Positions 26,951 to 36,480 of a stretch of 64,000 bases of DNA are shown here, piece after piece. Origin of the DNA: Ruminococcus sp. AM22-13 (GTDB lineage: Bacteria; Bacillota; Clostridia; Lachnospirales; Lachnospiraceae); NCBI RefSeq assembly GCF_003471165.1, contig NZ_QRIL01000008.1, forward strand, positions 2,556-66,555, in the 5' to 3' direction. The notes under the pieces were generated by a model that saw only the letters and a list, made by a program, of their open reading frames with translations, searched no databases and was not told the origin of the DNA. Position numbers and translations under genes: made by a program. How positions within the stretch are numbered: the first letter of the stretch is position 1; every line of letters starts with the position of its first letter.

Positions 26951-27286
26951 CGGTTCCTACAAACACTTGTAAAATATATTGCCTCAATAATGTAAACGCC
27001 TAGTTTTGAGATACACTCCAAGACTAGGCGCTTGTCCATTTCCATTTTTTCTTAGACATGGAGCGTTTACATAAGGATCACTTTTCTTTTTTTGACACTT
27101 TTCGCTCCTCCTATCTCAAATTTTTTATAGTCTAGGTATATTGCCTTCATCAATGCCTGAGAACTTGTAAATATGCTCCTCTGCTTGTTCAATCTGCGAT
27201 ACATTACAATCATCTCGTCATCAACCTACTGTTTGATACAATATGTCAAATGCATAGTGGCTCAGTTCTATTAGAAATTTATATCT
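26951..27286. terminator. Convergent intergenic region with nested hairpin
   Basis: Between two converging genes. Outer arms ATGTAAACGC (about 26990) and GCGTTTACAT (about 27064) enclose an inner stem CGCCTAGT/ACTAGGCG, and TTTTTTC follows the inner stem. It probably ends transcription from both sides. The rest of the gap shows nothing. Confidence 0.6.
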
Positions 27287-28972
27287 CTAACTCCGCACCA
27301 ATTCTAAAATTCCTTTTGAAAGGCGATATACTTTATCAACACTTTCCAGTTCTTTATACTTATGCGTAATAAAAACGATAGTCTTATTTTTTAATTCACT
27401 ATGTAATAACTCACGTAAAGCTTCATTTGATTCAACATCAAATCCTTCTGTAGCCTCATCCATAAGTAAAATGTCTGCATTTTTCAGCAGAGCCCTAGCT
27501 ACAGCTATCTTTTGTCTTTCTCCTCCAGAAAGTTTTGCACCATCTTGTCCAATTTTTTGTCCAAATCCATGATCCAATTTTTCAATAAAACCTAAAGCAC
27601 CACTTTTTCTACATGCTTCAACAACTGCATCTCTTGACGCCTTTCCATCGATATTAACATTCTCCTCTATAGTCCCTTGGAATAGATATGGTCTTTGGCT
27701 TATAACCGCAATTCTATTTCTCATATCTTGTATATCCATCAATTCCACAGGAGCTCCATACAATTTTATTATTCCTTTTTGTGGCCGGTAGAATCCCGCC
27801 AAAAGGTTCAAAAGTGTTGATTTGCCACTTCCATTTTCTCCTACGATCGCAATTCGTTCCCCTTTTTTTACACATAGTGAAATACCATTTAAAATAGGGT
27901 GTCCTGGTTCATAACCAAAGACAAGATTTTTTACTTCAAAAACCATATCCCTATCTTGATAAATTTTCTCAGGTTTCATTTCACATAATTTCATTTCCAA
28001 TTCTTCCGGTTGTCCCCATAACTCAAAAAGACGTTTTGCCGATGGCTCAATTTGCGCAAAATAATATTTAATGTTTATCAATGCTGAAATTGGATTTACA
28101 ACATATGCACTATATGTAATAAAAGCAAATGCTCCGCCTATAGTGAATTCTCCTTTTATTATAAAAAGCCCACTTAATATATATAATAACGCATTTACAA
28201 CCGTGTCTATTACTACAACACTGACAGTACTATATTCATCTAGCATTGCGTTCTTTTTATATGAATCCATCAAATCTTTTTGCAGACCTTCAAATTGAGA
28301 TTTTTTTACCTGAAACAGATTCCAGAGCTTCATTTCATGAATTCCATTTATACACTCGGCAAACCAACTCATAAACTTTCGTTTATCCTCAATCCACTGT
28401 TCAAACACTTCCCGTTTCTTGTTTGCACAATAGGACACTATTATAAATTTCAGTGGAATAATTGCTTCTATCAATATTGCTAATTTCCAGTCTAATAAGG
28501 ACAGCCCAACTACTCCTCCTATTATTTGGAGAATTGATGATATAGAAAACTGAGTAATCTGATCCACAACAGATGACACATTATCAATATCCATACCAAT
28601 TGTATTTATAATCTCTGCACTTCCTCTTTCAGCAAAATACTGTATTTTCATCCTATTGATTTTCCAGTAAGTCTTTTTATAGAGAGAATGTGTAAACTGA
28701 TTATGTACATTTGAAAATAATTTTGTTTGGATTATATTTAACTCTTGCTGGGTTAAAGAAATTATTATTAATATAACAGAAAATAAAAGAATGTATTTCA
28801 TGTTTTTCTGCAATATACCACAATCTGTTATTTGTCTTATAAGCAGTGGGTGTATAAACGTTATGAATGATGAACCCAAAAGGCAACAGATAATCCCTGG
28901 AAAATACTTTTTATATTCACACAACATTTTACAAATTCGATACCATGTTTTCCCATTTTCTCTCATATCCAA
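27287..28972 (-). CDS. ABC exporter (fused membrane and ATPase domains) of the RiPP cluster
   Basis: 561 residues: six membrane helices (~residues 15-300), then an ATPase with VGENGSGKST (Walker A), LSGGERQKIAVARALL (signature) and ILLMDEATEGFD (Walker B). There is no N-terminal C39 peptidase domain, so leader removal is probably done by the subtilisin-like protein just upstream. It is the last gene of the cluster and likely exports the mature peptide. Confidence 0.9.
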   Translation of the reverse strand: MDMRENGKTWYRICKMLCEYKKYFPGIICCLLGSSFITFIHPLLIRQITDCGILQKNMKYILLFSVILIIISLTQQELNIIQTKLFSNVHNQFTHSLYKKTYWKINRMKIQYFAERGSAEIINTIGMDIDNVSSVVDQITQFSISSILQIIGGVVGLSLLDWKLAILIEAIIPLKFIIVSYCANKKREVFEQWIEDKRKFMSWFAECINGIHEMKLWNLFQVKKSQFEGLQKDLMDSYKKNAMLDEYSTVSVVVIDTVVNALLYILSGLFIIKGEFTIGGAFAFITYSAYVVNPISALINIKYYFAQIEPSAKRLFELWGQPEELEMKLCEMKPEKIYQDRDMVFEVKNLVFGYEPGHPILNGISLCVKKGERIAIVGENGSGKSTLLNLLAGFYRPQKGIIKLYGAPVELMDIQDMRNRIAVISQRPYLFQGTIEENVNIDGKASRDAVVEACRKSGALGFIEKLDHGFGQKIGQDGAKLSGGERQKIAVARALLKNADILLMDEATEGFDVESNEALRELLHSELKNKTIVFITHKYKELESVDKVYRLSKGILELVRS

Positions 28973-28991
28973 TTGCCATCCTCACTATTCG

Positions 28992-30092
28992 TTAAGCAAA
29001 ATATTGACAAACAAGCTCATATATATCCTCTATATTGTAAGTTATTCCTATTCGATCTTCTGCATACAATTCATACATATTATTTTTACGCACAATATAC
29101 ATATCTATATCTGATGCCTTACTACTTTCAAATATTTCTTCCTCTTGATTCAAAAGAATAATATCAGGTTCATAAGCTATATATACTGTATAAAGGATAT
29201 CGTTCAATGACTCATTGGAATCGTCATAATATTCTAAAGGAATTACATTTTCATCTAAAGGATTTTTCTGCAGATTTATTGCGTAATAACCGTTCTGACT
29301 AAACATCACTTTTAGCTGTATCATTTCCTCGTAATCTAAATCAATACCGGCAATTACCGGTATCTCTATATTGGTTTTATCCCTTATTACATTTTCTAGT
29401 ATATCCGGATAATCAGATTTATGCGTTGCTATAGTCATCAAAAAGTCCATAACATCATCAAATCCTGCTGTGGGCTTTCTGTTTAAATATGTAGCAATAT
29501 GTCCAGTGACAACAGGAGCCGCATAACTATTGGCTTGATTTACGATCCCATTCCACGAAAAATTTGCTATAATAGAATTCTCAATATTATAACCTTTTTG
29601 TTCTTGAAACAGAATTTGACCATTTCCCAAAAGACCATAACGATCCTGCCTGACACCAAAAACACCTGGATATGCAGCTGGATAAGTCTTTATATTTCTG
29701 TTATGATATGCTGCTACTATAATCGCATCAGCATCAAGTAATCTTTTTATTTGAATCCATAAGGGTTTAATATCAAAATAATTGATTGTTCCAAGACTCA
29801 TGTGAATTAACTTTATTTTATTTTGAATACACCATTCCAAAGCTTCCAGCAAAACTGTGATCTGTGTTGTTCCTGCAGAGTCAGTCACATTCAAGTCCCA
29901 TAATTCTATATCACTACATATGCTTGTGATAATTCCGACGCATACAGCGCCATGGAATGATTTATCGTCTTTATACTCACTTGGATCGCATTTAGAAGCC
30001 AAAAAAGATTTATGAACAATCCTTTGATTCCTGTTATTTCTCATATGATAAGGTATACCGTTATCAATCAATGCGAGCTTAATCATTTGCAC
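28992..30092 (-). CDS. Subtilisin-like (S8) peptidase, probable RiPP leader protease
   Basis: 366 residues with no evident signal peptide. Catalytic residues are visible: Asp in LALIDNGIP (~10), His in KSFHGAVCVGI (~47), Asn in AAYHNRN and Ser in NSYAAPVVTGH (~190). A ~150-residue C-terminal extension is unlike classical subtilisins. Similar cytoplasmic S8 proteins in CcpM-type clusters are presumed to cut the leader from the modified peptide. It lies 19 bp upstream of the exporter gene. Confidence 0.85.
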   Translation of the reverse strand: MQMIKLALIDNGIPYHMRNNRNQRIVHKSFLASKCDPSEYKDDKSFHGAVCVGIITSICSDIELWDLNVTDSAGTTQITVLLEALEWCIQNKIKLIHMSLGTINYFDIKPLWIQIKRLLDADAIIVAAYHNRNIKTYPAAYPGVFGVRQDRYGLLGNGQILFQEQKGYNIENSIIANFSWNGIVNQANSYAAPVVTGHIATYLNRKPTAGFDDVMDFLMTIATHKSDYPDILENVIRDKTNIEIPVIAGIDLDYEEMIQLKVMFSQNGYYAINLQKNPLDENVIPLEYYDDSNESLNDILYTVYIAYEPDIILLNQEEEIFESSKASDIDMYIVRKNNMYELYAEDRIGITYNIEDIYELVCQYFA

Positions 30093-30201
30093 TATTCCTA
30101 TTCTTACCTGTTATATATCCAAGCCAAATATCGCATATTTATTATTCTCATGATAAACCTTGTAATTCTATGGTCAATAAAAATTCAAGTGTCGCTGAAC
30201 C

Positions 30202-31722
30202 CTAATATGCTTCTCCAATCACACTGCCATCATAAGCATTGATCACATAAGAAAGCTCCTGTAGAGAATTTCCACCAATACTTTCCCTGACAGTAAAAAT
30301 CCATGCTGGAACCAACCATGCGTGTTTCGGCTCCTGATAGGCTGTGGTATAAGTATACTGCAATTTTGCGTTTACCACATCATACTCCAGTGCGGTAGTG
30401 TCGTTGGCAGACTGGCCTTTTCCGGAATACCAATAAAAAATCTGATCTGTCAGCTTTGCCTGTATTTTTTCAAAAGGCAGAAGCTTTGTATTTTCCGTCA
30501 CCGTACAGACTTCTTCCGATATCCCATCCCATTTAAAATATTTAATTCCTTCCTCTGTTATCAGAATAGAGATTGTTTCTACCTGGAACGGAGGCACATA
30601 ACTATCCACTGTTTCTTCCGCAACCACGCCATCAGGAACTGAAGTAATACCCTCTACACTTTTCGAAAAACAATACAGATATCCCGGTAATCCTCTATCC
30701 AGATCTCCCTGCCACAAAGCATCACTACCAAGTCCCAGACCATTGCGCTCTGAACATGCGCCATTCGGGAACCACACGGTACGATCAGAATCTACAAGAC
30801 CCATTCCATCGATACCTAAATCCTCTAAAACTTGTTCTGCCTGTTCCTTTCCATCTTCCTCTGTAAAGGTGATCTTGTCCATGCACTTTCGATACGCATC
30901 TGCCAGTTCATGAAATTTCTCTGTATAGCCGTTGGTATCCATGCCAAAGCTACTGTAATACTCACTCTGCATTTCCTCAGTTTCTATTGTTTCTTCTTCT
31001 ATAAAATTAGAACCCTCCATCCAGAGAAAACTACTGTCATTGTCAATTTCCTGATTATACCGCTCTGCTTCTATATATGCCTTCCTGTCCTCGCCCACAT
31101 CTGCAGTAAAATAATCCTCTGTATCTGTGTTTTCCAATTCAGTACTCATCCAACTCCGTGCCGCTTCCACACCGTGATCCTCTGTTTTTTTTTGAAATTT
31201 TATCTCCATCTTTTCCGGTGCAGACGCTTCATCCGGTGCAAGCTCCATCCCCTCTCGGGTTGCGTTTTGAATCCCTGCAATCGATGTAGAATATGCTGAT
31301 TGCAAGTAACTTCCTTCCTTGCTGGAAATCCTGTCTAACACTTCCTGATACGCATCCTTTGTCACCATCTGTGGCATATATAGTTCCTCACCGTCCGTAA
31401 AATAATCAATCAATCCATTCAGTTCTTCCTGCGTTAACTCGTGATTTTGCATCTCTATGACTGGAAGATTGCCAATGCTTTGTTCGCCCAACTTAATATC
31501 TGCCTGGATAACCACACGGTCGTTGCTTTTCTTTTCTTCAAATTTCCAATGCGTTGGAACATTTGTCTCTCTCTTTTCTCCTTTTTTAAGAGGTTCACAG
31601 ACAGCCGCCTCGCTAATCCCATCCACTTTGCTGACTACCGAACTCTCCTCTGGTGTTTCCTGACAGCTGGAAAGAATAATACACAACGCACCTACCATAA
31701 TTGCTAGAACACTTTTTTTCAT
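30202..31722 (-). CDS. Lipoprotein of the RiPP cluster (DUF6034-like)
   Basis: About 506 residues from ATG at 31722, with GGAGA upstream. The signal sequence KKSVLAIMVGALCIILSSC ends in a lipobox, so the protein is anchored on the outer membrane face. The mature part is acidic and rich in Tyr/Glu, with late PepSY-like features (DVVNAKLQYTYTTA, NAYDGSVIGEAY). I take it to be a DUF6034-type protein, function unknown. Immunity or peptide folding outside the cell would fit its place between precursor and protease. Confidence 0.65.
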   Translation of the reverse strand: MKKSVLAIMVGALCIILSSCQETPEESSVVSKVDGISEAAVCEPLKKGEKRETNVPTHWKFEEKKSNDRVVIQADIKLGEQSIGNLPVIEMQNHELTQEELNGLIDYFTDGEELYMPQMVTKDAYQEVLDRISSKEGSYLQSAYSTSIAGIQNATREGMELAPDEASAPEKMEIKFQKKTEDHGVEAARSWMSTELENTDTEDYFTADVGEDRKAYIEAERYNQEIDNDSSFLWMEGSNFIEEETIETEEMQSEYYSSFGMDTNGYTEKFHELADAYRKCMDKITFTEEDGKEQAEQVLEDLGIDGMGLVDSDRTVWFPNGACSERNGLGLGSDALWQGDLDRGLPGYLYCFSKSVEGITSVPDGVVAEETVDSYVPPFQVETISILITEEGIKYFKWDGISEEVCTVTENTKLLPFEKIQAKLTDQIFYWYSGKGQSANDTTALEYDVVNAKLQYTYTTAYQEPKHAWLVPAWIFTVRESIGGNSLQELSYVINAYDGSVIGEAY

Positions 31723-31836
31723 TTTTTCTCCATATATCTTATAGAATTGTCGCTTTTTCACGAAACTTCAATTATAAACTCTTTAACTTATAAATACCTT
31801 CCTGACACTATTAACGTTTTCGTATATTTTTTAGAA

Positions 31837-31880
31837 ACAGACTACCTTATTTATTTTAATGTATAAGGCAGTCTGTTCTA
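31837..31880 (-). terminator. Hairpin between RiPP precursor and downstream genes
   Basis: Read on the minus strand, AACAGACTGCCTTAT pairs with ATAAGGTAGTCTGTT (15 bp, one G-U) around a 12-nt loop. The run that follows is mostly A rather than U, so termination should be partial. Such a structure typically lets the precursor be made in excess over the downstream genes. Confidence 0.6.
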
Positions 31881-31901
31881 TGTACTAGTAACTATAACTT
31901 G

Positions 31902-32072
31902 TTAGTACATTACGCTATTGTCATTACTAATAACCACTCTTGAAGCATCCGCATTATGCTGAGATAACCAAGTCGCAGCACAATATGAACATGGGCAACC
32001 ACATCCACAAACGCACCCAAAAGACTCAATCGTGTTCCTGTTTTTCTTCATATTTTTGTTGAGTTTCTTCAT
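31902..32072 (-). CDS. Cys-rich RiPP precursor peptide (CLI_3235/Clo7bot-like)
   Basis: 56 residues, start at 32072 behind a perfect AAAGGAGG. The N-terminal basic leader MKKLNKNMKKNRNTIESFG is followed by the core CVCGCGCPCSYC (six Cys in 12 residues, at 20, 22, 24, 26, 28 and 31) and a polar tail ending DNSVMY. Alternating Cys with Gly/Pro in a 50-60 residue peptide, next to an ACP-like protein and a CcpM radical SAM enzyme, matches the CLI_3235-type precursor class. The mature product is probably thioether-crosslinked. Confidence 0.85.
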   Translation of the reverse strand: MKKLNKNMKKNRNTIESFGCVCGCGCPCSYCAATWLSQHNADASRVVISNDNSVMY

Positions 32073-32154
32073 ACGGTTCTCCTCCTTTCTGTTAAAATAA
32101 TATCAATATTTCCGCTTCATTGGTGCCAAGAGAAACAGATATATGATATTTCAT

Positions 32155-32183
32155 ATTATAATTTCCGGATATAGAATAAACTA
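32155..32183 (-). promoter_or_regulatory. Possible promoter of the precursor gene
   Basis: On the minus strand a consensus TATAAT (32155-32160) lies ~80 bp upstream of the precursor start, with only a weak TAGTTT 17 bp before it. It could give the precursor its own transcript in addition to read-through from upstream. Confidence 0.35.
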
Positions 32184-32185
32184 AT

Positions 32186-32422
32186 TCAAAATGCTACTTT
32201 TCGTATGTGATTTAATTTATCGCATATTGTTTGCAAATTAAACTCATCCACTTTTATATCATCCAGCAATTTTATAATCGGCAAATTATATGTATTCTCT
32301 AATTCCATTATCACATATATCCAGCACTCTTCTACTACAGGCAAATCCAATAGATTCTGTTCTGAATTTTCTACTTTTATCATTGTGTATTTCAATATCA
32401 CATTTTTAATTAGCTCTTCCAT
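32186..32422 (-). CDS. Acyl-carrier-protein-related peptide maturation protein
   Basis: 78 residues, acidic, with an ACP-like four-helix pattern. The middle lacks a clear DSL phosphopantetheine motif (IIKLLDDIKVDEFNL stands there), so it may not carry a prosthetic group. Small ACP-related proteins are a constant partner of CcpM-type radical SAM systems. Its role there is unknown; substrate presentation is one idea. It lies 13 bp after the accessory maturation gene. Confidence 0.7.
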   Translation of the reverse strand: MEELIKNVILKYTMIKVENSEQNLLDLPVVEECWIYVIMELENTYNLPIIKLLDDIKVDEFNLQTICDKLNHIRKVAF

Positions 32423-32435
32423 CCTATCTCCTCAC

Positions 32436-33491
32436 TTATATTACAAAAATATTATTTGCAAGTTCTTCCAAAATTTTCAAAATTTCTTTTTCAATTTTAG
32501 TATCATCAAATATATCAAGGACTTGATATTCAGAATTTTCAGGTATCGCTGGTTTTTCATTCATATCCTCCATGGTATAATACCGTATCTTTTTCCATTC
32601 ATGATCCGCCTTATAAAATTGTCGTGAAAGAATATATTCTTTCACTGGTGTATTATATTTTCTTAGAACAAAATCGCTTATATTTTTTAATACAGTATAA
32701 TTCAAATCAGTATACCTATACAAAGCCAAAAAGCCTATATCTACATCCAATGCGTTTGAAATAATCAGAGGTAACTCGCCAAAATAATTTGTTTCATATT
32801 TTTCAAATTCCGAAACACCACCAGGGCAACCCACAAGAATCACATCGTACTCCTGTTGTTTTACTTTTGTATGTATCCAATGATTTAAAGCAATAATCTT
32901 TTCTGGATAAGACATGAATTTTGAATATAGAAAGCCAGGAAGATTTTCCATTCCTAAAAATCCACCGAGAACGTTAGAGCAAAGTGCCAGTACACGATAC
33001 CCCTGTTTTTCAATCACCTTTTTAATCTTCACTTGCAATTGGAATTTATCGCAATTTTCGCCCAATCCCATGACTGATATTACCGGAATATCTATTTCTT
33101 TTTTATTTGGCGAAACAACTTCATCTGACAATTCACTTTCCTGTAATATACATACTTTATCTCTGTCAATTTGAATCTTATCTAGCAGTGCTAAACCAGC
33201 ATAAATCTTTTTCCCTGAGTCTAATGCCATTTGCACTCTTTTTTGGTATCCGTCATAACTATATCCCATTGTATTTTCTGAAAAAACAATAGCATCAGCT
33301 CGAGTAAGACATTCTTCAAATTCTGTACTACAATATATCGAACTCTTCTTTTGTAATAGTTCAAGCCTACTCCTATCTTCTATATAGCTGGATACCGCAA
33401 CCACCTGATATAATTTGTTTTCTTTCAATCCCTTGATAAGTATTTCTGTGTCATTATTTAATGGAAACACAACTAATTTTTCCATATGCAC
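32436..33491 (-). CDS. Peptide maturation system protein (TIGR04066-like)
   Basis: 351 residues. The first half (EKLVVFPLNNDTEIL..., IVFSENTMGYSYDGYQKRV) looks Rossmann-like. The second half opens IPVISVMGLGENCDKFQLQ and has VILVGCPGG, resembling nucleotide-binding folds. I recognise it as the accessory protein that travels with CcpM and CLI_3235-type precursors in Clostridia; its biochemical role is not known. It starts 4 bp after the radical SAM gene ends, so the genes are tightly linked. Confidence 0.72.
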   Translation of the reverse strand: MHMEKLVVFPLNNDTEILIKGLKENKLYQVVAVSSYIEDRSRLELLQKKSSIYCSTEFEECLTRADAIVFSENTMGYSYDGYQKRVQMALDSGKKIYAGLALLDKIQIDRDKVCILQESELSDEVVSPNKKEIDIPVISVMGLGENCDKFQLQVKIKKVIEKQGYRVLALCSNVLGGFLGMENLPGFLYSKFMSYPEKIIALNHWIHTKVKQQEYDVILVGCPGGVSEFEKYETNYFGELPLIISNALDVDIGFLALYRYTDLNYTVLKNISDFVLRKYNTPVKEYILSRQFYKADHEWKKIRYYTMEDMNEKPAIPENSEYQVLDIFDDTKIEKEILKILEELANNIFVI

Positions 33492-33495
33492 TCCT

Positions 33496-34914
33496 TTATT
33501 TTAATACTTGCAAATTTTCATTTCCTTTATATCCAAACTCAACAAGTATACACAATTTATATAGCAATAAAAGTGTACTTTCTTTTGAGTTTTCACATTG
33601 CTGTAGCAACATATTTTCTGTTAATATCTGATTATCTTTTGGAATTTGCGCCAAACAATATGCACACATTCTCAAATTCCAACATCCTAAACATTTTTCT
33701 TTAATCATCTTACCATGGTTAAGTAGGAAACTCATTTTATCAAAATCAAATCCCGAATCCAAACTTCCGATGCACATTTCTGAATCTTCTTCCGAAACTC
33801 TTTCACATGGAAAAAATTCACCTTTTGTATCCACAAATAGTCTTCTAACTGCAGGAATGCATGGACCACCATGATGTGTTTTTTTGCCTTCAGCAACATG
33901 ACTATGTAGCTGTTCATATAATAACTCAATATCTTGCAGTTCTCTTCGCAACAATCGACTTTGTGCATCCCATTTTCGCTTCTCTAATACAGATAAAATC
34001 ATCTTTATATATGCTAGTCGATGTACTCTGAAATTTTTTTGTGTTATGCGCGACAATGTCTCATCTTTTAAACCAACTGGATTTACATAATTGAAATTCA
34101 CTGTCCCTGCTTCAAACAGCTCTTCTTCCGAATAAAATCGATATATATTTTCAAGATCTGATGAAGAACTAATAACACAATTAAACAAAACTTTTGAATA
34201 GTACTCTTCATTGTAAGCTTTCAGTCTACTCAAATTTTCTAAAATAATGTCAAATGAACCTTTTCCTGTTTTAAATCTTCGATTTATATCGTGACTTTTC
34301 TTATCACCATCAAGGCTAATCATAAGATTAAACTCATATTTTACCAAAAATTCTATGACATCTTCTGTCATTAAAGTCCCATTAGTCGTCATAGTAAAAA
34401 GAATTTTTTTATCCCCTTTACGTTGTAAAATATAGGAAACACATTTCTTAATCAATTCAAATTCCAGAAGAGGCTCACCCCCATAAAATGATAATGCAAG
34501 TTGATCCGCTTTTTCGCTTCTTTTCAAATAAAAGTCTATTGCTTTTTTGGCTGTCTCGAAATCCATCCTATTTGACGTATGGGAACGATTATAGTAGTTT
34601 CCAGAATATGCACAATATTTGCATCTCAAATTACACTGCTGAGTTACCTGCAAAATCAGATTGCCCATATAATGTTCTGCCAACAAATGTAAGTTTTCTG
34701 TCTCAGGATGCTCAATTTCTTCTATCGCAGTCTCACGCAATAATCCGCTTTTCACAAACCGTCTTAACACTCCATCAGGAACCAATTTTGTCTTTTCCAC
34801 AGTTTTTAATATCTGATATTCTTCATCATTCACCATAACTACAGAATCCAAAGAACGATCATAAAAATATTTCTGCATTGGTGTTTGAATGCATTTAATT
34901 AATACCTTTCCCAT
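33496..34914 (-). CDS. ccpM: Radical SAM/SPASM peptide maturase (CcpM-like)
   Basis: 472 residues. An N-terminal peptide-recognition-like region (~1-75) precedes CNLRCKYC (Cys 94, 98 and 101), which binds the SAM iron-sulfur cluster. SFYGGEPLL is the radical SAM GGE motif. C-terminal Cys residues in GPCIPAVRR, FPCERVSEED and CLGCWNLRMCAYC match SPASM auxiliary clusters. It is the presumed catalyst of thioether bonds on the Cys-rich precursor 1.4 kb downstream. The bond type (sactipeptide or ranthipeptide) cannot be read from sequence. Confidence 0.9.
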   Translation of the reverse strand: MGKVLIKCIQTPMQKYFYDRSLDSVVMVNDEEYQILKTVEKTKLVPDGVLRRFVKSGLLRETAIEEIEHPETENLHLLAEHYMGNLILQVTQQCNLRCKYCAYSGNYYNRSHTSNRMDFETAKKAIDFYLKRSEKADQLALSFYGGEPLLEFELIKKCVSYILQRKGDKKILFTMTTNGTLMTEDVIEFLVKYEFNLMISLDGDKKSHDINRRFKTGKGSFDIILENLSRLKAYNEEYYSKVLFNCVISSSSDLENIYRFYSEEELFEAGTVNFNYVNPVGLKDETLSRITQKNFRVHRLAYIKMILSVLEKRKWDAQSRLLRRELQDIELLYEQLHSHVAEGKKTHHGGPCIPAVRRLFVDTKGEFFPCERVSEEDSEMCIGSLDSGFDFDKMSFLLNHGKMIKEKCLGCWNLRMCAYCLAQIPKDNQILTENMLLQQCENSKESTLLLLYKLCILVEFGYKGNENLQVLK

Positions 34915-34932
34915 ATTCTTTCCCCCGTATTT

Positions 34933-35586
34933 TTATTTTATCTGCGTCAGGACACCTGCATCCATCTCACAGATCGTATCGCAGAGCCATTCGATCTCCA
35001 GCATGTTATGTGCTGCGATAAGAATAGTCTTCCCTCGTTCCTTTAATCCCCGCAAAAGCTCGCAGACCTCTCCTGCCCCCTGCTTGTCCAGACCATTAAA
35101 AGGCTCGTCCAATATCAAAAGCTCCGGATCTTCCATGATTGCCTGTGCGATACCAAGACGTTCACGCATTCCAAGAGAATACTGTCCTACCTTCTTTTTA
35201 GACAGAGGATCAAGCCCTAGGGCACGCATCGTCGCCCTCACATCGTCATCGGAAATACGGTGTTTCAGAGACGCCAGTCTCTTTAAATTCGCAAAACCGC
35301 TGAGATCCAGAAAGAAGCCAGGGTTTTCAATGATAATGCCTACGGAATCTGGAAAGTCCAGCTCCTTTCCGATCTGTTTTCCCCCTACGAGCACTGTGCC
35401 GCTCTCAGGTTGTAAAAATCCACAGATGCATTTAAACATTACGGTTTTCCCTGAACCGTTAAACCCCATAATCCCATGAATCTTCCCTTTTTCAAAATCA
35501 TGGGTAATGTTCTTTAATACTTTTTCTTTTTGAAAGGATTTTGTCAGTCCCTTCAACCTGATTGCATATTCCATTTTGCCCTCCAT
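34933..35586 (-). CDS. ABC transporter ATP-binding protein
   Basis: 217 residues with MGFNGSGKTV (Walker A), YSLGMRERLGIAQAIM (signature) and LLILDEPFNGLD (Walker B). It forms a three-gene set with two permeases directly upstream (stop/start spacing 0-1 bp), the layout of LanFEG/BcrAB-type immunity exporters. It probably protects the producer from its own peptide or helps export it. Confidence 0.88.
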   Translation of the reverse strand: MEGKMEYAIRLKGLTKSFQKEKVLKNITHDFEKGKIHGIMGFNGSGKTVMFKCICGFLQPESGTVLVGGKQIGKELDFPDSVGIIIENPGFFLDLSGFANLKRLASLKHRISDDDVRATMRALGLDPLSKKKVGQYSLGMRERLGIAQAIMEDPELLILDEPFNGLDKQGAGEVCELLRGLKERGKTILIAAHNMLEIEWLCDTICEMDAGVLTQIK

Positions 35587-36480
35587 TTATTCGTTTGTCT
35601 GCGTAAAAGAGAAATTATAGCCCTTAATTCGGACGGCTGACAAGCCGATCAGCGCTATGATTAATATTGCAAATATGAACATGCTCATCCCGATCCCTGG
35701 CAGGTAATCATAACCAAAGCTGTGCATGGGAAAGGTAGCTTGGTTCAACGGAGACAGCCAGCCGCAGAACACGTTCGCCCTATATTCCTGACTTTCTGTA
35801 AAATGAAACAGTTTCCGGAAAACATCTGGGTTCAGCAGGAGCCCATACAGACTGACTGCAAAAGCACCGATCACCCCTGCCATATTTCCCGCAGCCAGAT
35901 TTAAAAACAACATGAGAACTGCGATAAAAAGAGTATATAAAAGTACAAGTCCAAACACTATTGCTGCGCACATATAAGGAGTTGAGCTTTCCATTGTTTT
36001 TATGGAAACAGGAACGGTTATGCTCTCCCCACCGCCATAGCCCAACATTGCCGCTGTTTCGCTCCACACATTTCCCGTAAAGGAAAAGGGAGCTCCCATA
36101 ATTCCAAGCATCACAGCCAAAAAAATATTATAGATCACAGTCGCCAGGATCACATAGATAATCTGACCCGCAAGCCATATCTTCCGTTTTGTGCGTACAA
36201 GCCAATACGGAGTTGCCTGACTGATAAATGGCATGTCCGCAAAGAGCAGGATTAAAAGCAGGGAGGACAGCATAACAGAGGATGCATCCCCATATGTCCA
36301 AATAAACGGCTCGAATACCTGAAGGATTGTCTCATATTTTATCGCATGGGAAATAATCTGATCCGACAGCATCAGACATAATATAGCTGCCAAAATAAAG
36401 GTCATCCAGATCCTCGGACTTTTTTTCCATCCATAGAAATTCTGGCCTGCAATCCAAAAAGCCTGTTTAATATCACGCAT
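35587..36480 (-). CDS. ABC transporter permease (RiPP cluster)
   Basis: 297 residues with about six membrane helices and a start like ABC-2 permeases (WIAGQNFYGWKKSPRIWMTF). It abuts the ATPase gene and its start overlaps the end of the next permease gene by 8 bp. Probably one half of the membrane part of the immunity or export system. Specificity cannot be told. Confidence 0.78.
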   Translation of the reverse strand: MRDIKQAFWIAGQNFYGWKKSPRIWMTFILAAILCLMLSDQIISHAIKYETILQVFEPFIWTYGDASSVMLSSLLLILLFADMPFISQATPYWLVRTKRKIWLAGQIIYVILATVIYNIFLAVMLGIMGAPFSFTGNVWSETAAMLGYGGGESITVPVSIKTMESSTPYMCAAIVFGLVLLYTLFIAVLMLFLNLAAGNMAGVIGAFAVSLYGLLLNPDVFRKLFHFTESQEYRANVFCGWLSPLNQATFPMHSFGYDYLPGIGMSMFIFAILIIALIGLSAVRIKGYNFSFTQTNE

